Part shown: one piece after another, positions 61,813 through 64,000 of the stretch
How positions within the stretch are numbered: the first letter of the stretch is position 1
How the letters are laid out: every line of letters starts with the position of its first letter
Assembly (NCBI RefSeq): GCF_001976145.1
Contig: NZ_MOXD01000005.1
Coordinates: 248,001-312,000, forward strand
Direction: 5' to 3'
Length of the DNA stretch: 64,000 nt
DNA from: Serratia oryzae
GTDB lineage: Bacteria > Pseudomonadota > Gammaproteobacteria > Enterobacterales > Enterobacteriaceae
Translations under genes and position numbers: made by a program
The notes under the pieces: generated by a model
Database searches by the model: none
The model's input: the letters and a program-made list of their open reading frames with translations, nothing else
What the model was told of the DNA's origin: nothing

Positions 61813-62607
61813 TTAACTCAACAGCAACCCATCATCATCCAGCTTTTCGCCGCGCGTTTTTTCGAACATCTCCAGCAGATCGGTCACCTGCATGTTGGCC
61901 CGCTGCTGACCGCTAACGTCCAGCACCACGCGCCCCTGGTGCAGCATCACCGTGCGATGCCCATGATCCAGCGCCTGCCGCATCGAGTGTGTCACCATCA
62001 GCACCGTCAGTTGCTGTTCGGCGACAATACGATCGGTTAGCGCCAACACAAAGGCAGCGGTTTTAGGATCGAGCGCTGCCGTATGCTCATCCAGCAACAG
62101 CAGGCGCGAAGGTTGCAGCGAGGCCATCAACAGGCTGACCGCCTGCCGCTGCCCACCGGAAAGTAACCCCATGTGATCGCCTAAACGATTCTCCAAGCCC
62201 AGTTCCAGCGTCGCCAGCTTGTCACGGAACAGCGCACGCTGTTGGTTTTTAACCGCACGCTGAAACCCACGGGCTTGGCCACGTTGTAGCGCCAGCGCCA
62301 GGTTCTCTTCAATGCTCAACCCTTCACAGGTGCCCGCCAGCGGATCCTGAAATACCCGAGCCACCATGCCAGCACGGCGCCAGGCTGGCATGGTAGTCAC
62401 GTCCTGATCGCCAATAAACAACTGACCGCGATCGGGGGTAATATCACCGCTGATCGCATTCAGCAGCGTAGACTTCCCCGCACCGTTGCTGCCAATCACC
62501 GTGACAAACTGACCGGCTTCAATGCTCAGAGACAGACCACGCAATACCGGGTTTTCCAGCGGAGTGCCGGGATTAAAGGTTTTAAACAGCTGCTCGGCAC
62601 GCATCAT
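61813..62607 (-). CDS. ABC transporter ATP-binding protein
   Basis: 264-residue ATPase: Walker A GSNGAGKST, signature LSGGQRQAVSLL, Walker B LLLLDEHTAAL (His in place of the usual Pro), H-loop VTHSMRQ. The ATPase, permease and ABC_sub_bind-type binding protein together resemble TrpXYZ/YufOPQ-type importers of amino acids or nucleosides. Its ATG overlaps the permease stop (ATGA). Confidence 0.88.
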   Translation of the reverse strand: MMRAEQLFKTFNPGTPLENPVLRGLSLSIEAGQFVTVIGSNGAGKSTLLNAISGDITPDRGQLFIGDQDVTTMPAWRRAGMVARVFQDPLAGTCEGLSIEENLALALQRGQARGFQRAVKNQQRALFRDKLATLELGLENRLGDHMGLLSGGQRQAVSLLMASLQPSRLLLLDEHTAALDPKTAAFVLALTDRIVAEQQLTVLMVTHSMRQALDHGHRTVMLHQGRVVLDVSGQQRANMQVTDLLEMFEKTRGEKLDDDGLLLS

Positions 62608-63506
62608 GATGGCCGCCTTCCTTGCTTACTTTTCAATTTTTGTTTCAACTTCGGCAAAATCAGTGCCAGCGTCACCAATACAGCGGTAATCAGATTCAGA
62701 TCCTGCGCCTGCAGGCCGATAAAGTCGGCATTCAGCGCCAGCGCAATCATCAGGCGGTAAACCAATGCCCCCAGCAAGGTCGCCAAAGTGATCAGATAAA
62801 GGCTGCGCGCGGGTAACAGTGTTTCACCAATGATCACCGCCGCCAGCCCGACGACGATGGTCCCAATCCCCATGGAGATATCGGCACCGCCCTGAGTTTG
62901 CACATACAGCGCGCCGGCCAGCGCAATCAACGCATTAGAAAGCGCCATGCCGATCACCGTCAGCCGATTGGTGGCAATACCCTGCGCGCGCGCCATACGG
63001 GGATTCGCGCCGGTTGCACGCAGCGCCAGGCCGACTTCGGAGGTCAAAAACGCATCCAGCGCCAGCTTGACCAACACCACTATGACCAGCAGCAGCAGCG
63101 GCTGAATCAACCAGGAATTATCTTCAATCTGGCTGATAAACGGAGTAAAGACGCTGGGCAACCCAATCAGAGCCAGATTAGGGGCACCCATAATACGCAG
63201 ATTGATGGAATACAGGGCGATCATCACCAGAATACTGGCCAACAGTTGCAGAATGCCGAGCCGCACATGCAGCCAGGCGGTCAGACAACCGGCACCAGCC
63301 CCGGCGAGAGCAGCCAGCCCACAGGCTAGCCAAGGGTTGTAACCGCTGACGATCATGATCGCCGCAACAGCGCCCCCCAGAGGGAAGCTGCCATCCGCCG
63401 TCAGATCAGGAAAGTTAAGCAAACGAAAAGAAATCAACACCCCAAGCGCCACCAGCGCAAAGATCAGGCCGATCTCCAAAGCCCCCATAAGGGAAATTAA
63501 CGACAT
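62604..63506 (-). CDS. ABC transporter permease (BPD_transp_2 type)
   Basis: 300 residues from MSLISLMGALEIGLIFALVA with eight to nine TM helices. LLNFPDLTADGSFPLGGA and ALIALAGALYVQTQGGADISMGIGTIVVGLAAVIIGE are characteristic of the LivH-like permeases paired with ABC_sub_bind proteins. An upstream start would add 15 residues and is not preferred. Confidence 0.88.
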   Translation of the reverse strand: MSLISLMGALEIGLIFALVALGVLISFRLLNFPDLTADGSFPLGGAVAAIMIVSGYNPWLACGLAALAGAGAGCLTAWLHVRLGILQLLASILVMIALYSINLRIMGAPNLALIGLPSVFTPFISQIEDNSWLIQPLLLLVIVVLVKLALDAFLTSEVGLALRATGANPRMARAQGIATNRLTVIGMALSNALIALAGALYVQTQGGADISMGIGTIVVGLAAVIIGETLLPARSLYLITLATLLGALVYRLMIALALNADFIGLQAQDLNLITAVLVTLALILPKLKQKLKSKQGRRPS

Positions 63507-63585
63507 GCAAACCTCATAAAAAACCTTGGCCCACCAGAACTGGCAGGCCATTCCCTAGATTAAAAAAACTATGCGCCGCAAAGCG

Positions 63586-64000
63586 TTACTTGATAACTTC
63601 TTGTGCTGACTGCACCAGTTCCGCTGGCAGTGTCACGCCCTGCTTGTTCGCGGCGGCTGGGTTCACGCTCAGGCTGAGCTTATTACCCACCTCTGGCGCG
63701 ATAGTGCCCGGCTGCTCACCCTCTAACAGGCGCACGACGATTTTACCGGTTTGCCGCCCAAGATCGTAATAGCTCATGCCCAGCGCAGCAGCAGCACCGC
63801 GTTTGGCAACGCTGTTGTCGCCAGCGATCAGCGGGATTTTAGCCTGATTCGCTACAGCGACCAACGATTCGTAGGTGGAGATCACGTTGTTATCGGTATT
63901 GGTGTAGATGACATCAACTTTACCCACCAGGCTTTTCGCCGCCGGGGTCACGTCAACGGTACGCGCCGCCGGTGCTTCAACCAGGGTCATACCGCGTTTG
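63586..64000 (-). CDS. ABC transporter substrate-binding protein, partial
   Basis: C-terminal about 137 residues of an ABC_sub_bind (PF04392-type) periplasmic protein; the frame continues past the window end. VDVIYTNTDNNVISTYESLVAVA, KIPLIAGDNSVAKRGAAAALGMSYYDLGRQTG and the final AELVQSAQEVIK are typical. It lies 80 bp upstream of the permease on the same strand, giving the order binding protein, permease, ATPase. Substrate not identifiable here. Confidence 0.85.
   Translation of the reverse strand, partial: KRGMTLVEAPAARTVDVTPAAKSLVGKVDVIYTNTDNNVISTYESLVAVANQAKIPLIAGDNSVAKRGAAAALGMSYYDLGRQTGKIVVRLLEGEQPGTIAPEVGNKLSLSVNPAAANKQGVTLPAELVQSAQEVIK

Overview
The window is a piece of enterobacterial chromosome, most like Serratia. 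This rests on near-identity of many proteins to their Escherichia coli counterparts, a gene order that follows the E. coli serS to deoR stretch (the ybj region), and visibly GC-rich codon use. The genus is an inference; no rRNA or tRNA is present to fix it.

Layout. 1-7589, minus strand: serS (cut by the window edge), rarA, lolA, ftsK with an upstream LexA box, and lrp. 8301-14108, plus strand: trxB, cydDC, aat, infA. 14310-17646: clpA and clpS (minus), then cspD. Aat, ClpA and ClpS are all parts of the N-degron pathway. 17724-32816: macAB, ybjX, ybjD, lysO, hcp-hcr (with FNR- and NsrR-like sites), ltaE, a DUF1294 gene, ybjT, ybjS, amiD. 33187-36997: arginine ABC transporter artPIQM plus artJ, each promoter with an ARG-box-like site. 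37036-47760: rlmC, potFGHI, ybjN, rimK, ybjC, grxA, ybjM, ybjL, followed by the sigma-E-dependent small RNA gene rybB (47854-47935), which retains a textbook sigma-E promoter.

Accessory region, about 47937-51630, inserted just downstream of rybB. It is visibly AT-rich in its left half. It holds a minus-strand cassette: a PAAR-family gene interrupted by an in-frame amber codon, a PAAR-headed protein with a permuted papain-like domain (His152/Cys260), a small two-helix membrane protein overlapping its end (candidate immunity protein), and a further membrane-protein fragment. Next to it is a two-gene remnant of a P2-like prophage (tail completion genes R and S, with damaged starts), then an ASCH-domain gene. 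This toxin/immunity-like cassette is the best candidate in the window for an undescribed system.

51744-55576: ecotin, two PAP2 phosphatases behind a PmrA-box-like repeat, deoC and deoR. 55585-61767: a glucuronide-type utilisation locus with an MFS transporter, an alpha/alpha-toroid protein of unknown role, a GH2 beta-glucuronidase that keeps the Asn-x-Lys motif, and a large protein with distant resemblance to GH67 alpha-glucuronidases. CRP-like sites lie in its divergent promoter and no local regulator is seen. 61813-64000: an ABC importer (ATPase, permease, partial binding protein).

Compared with E. coli K-12, the neighbours aqpZ, poxB, nfsA and serW are missing from their expected positions.
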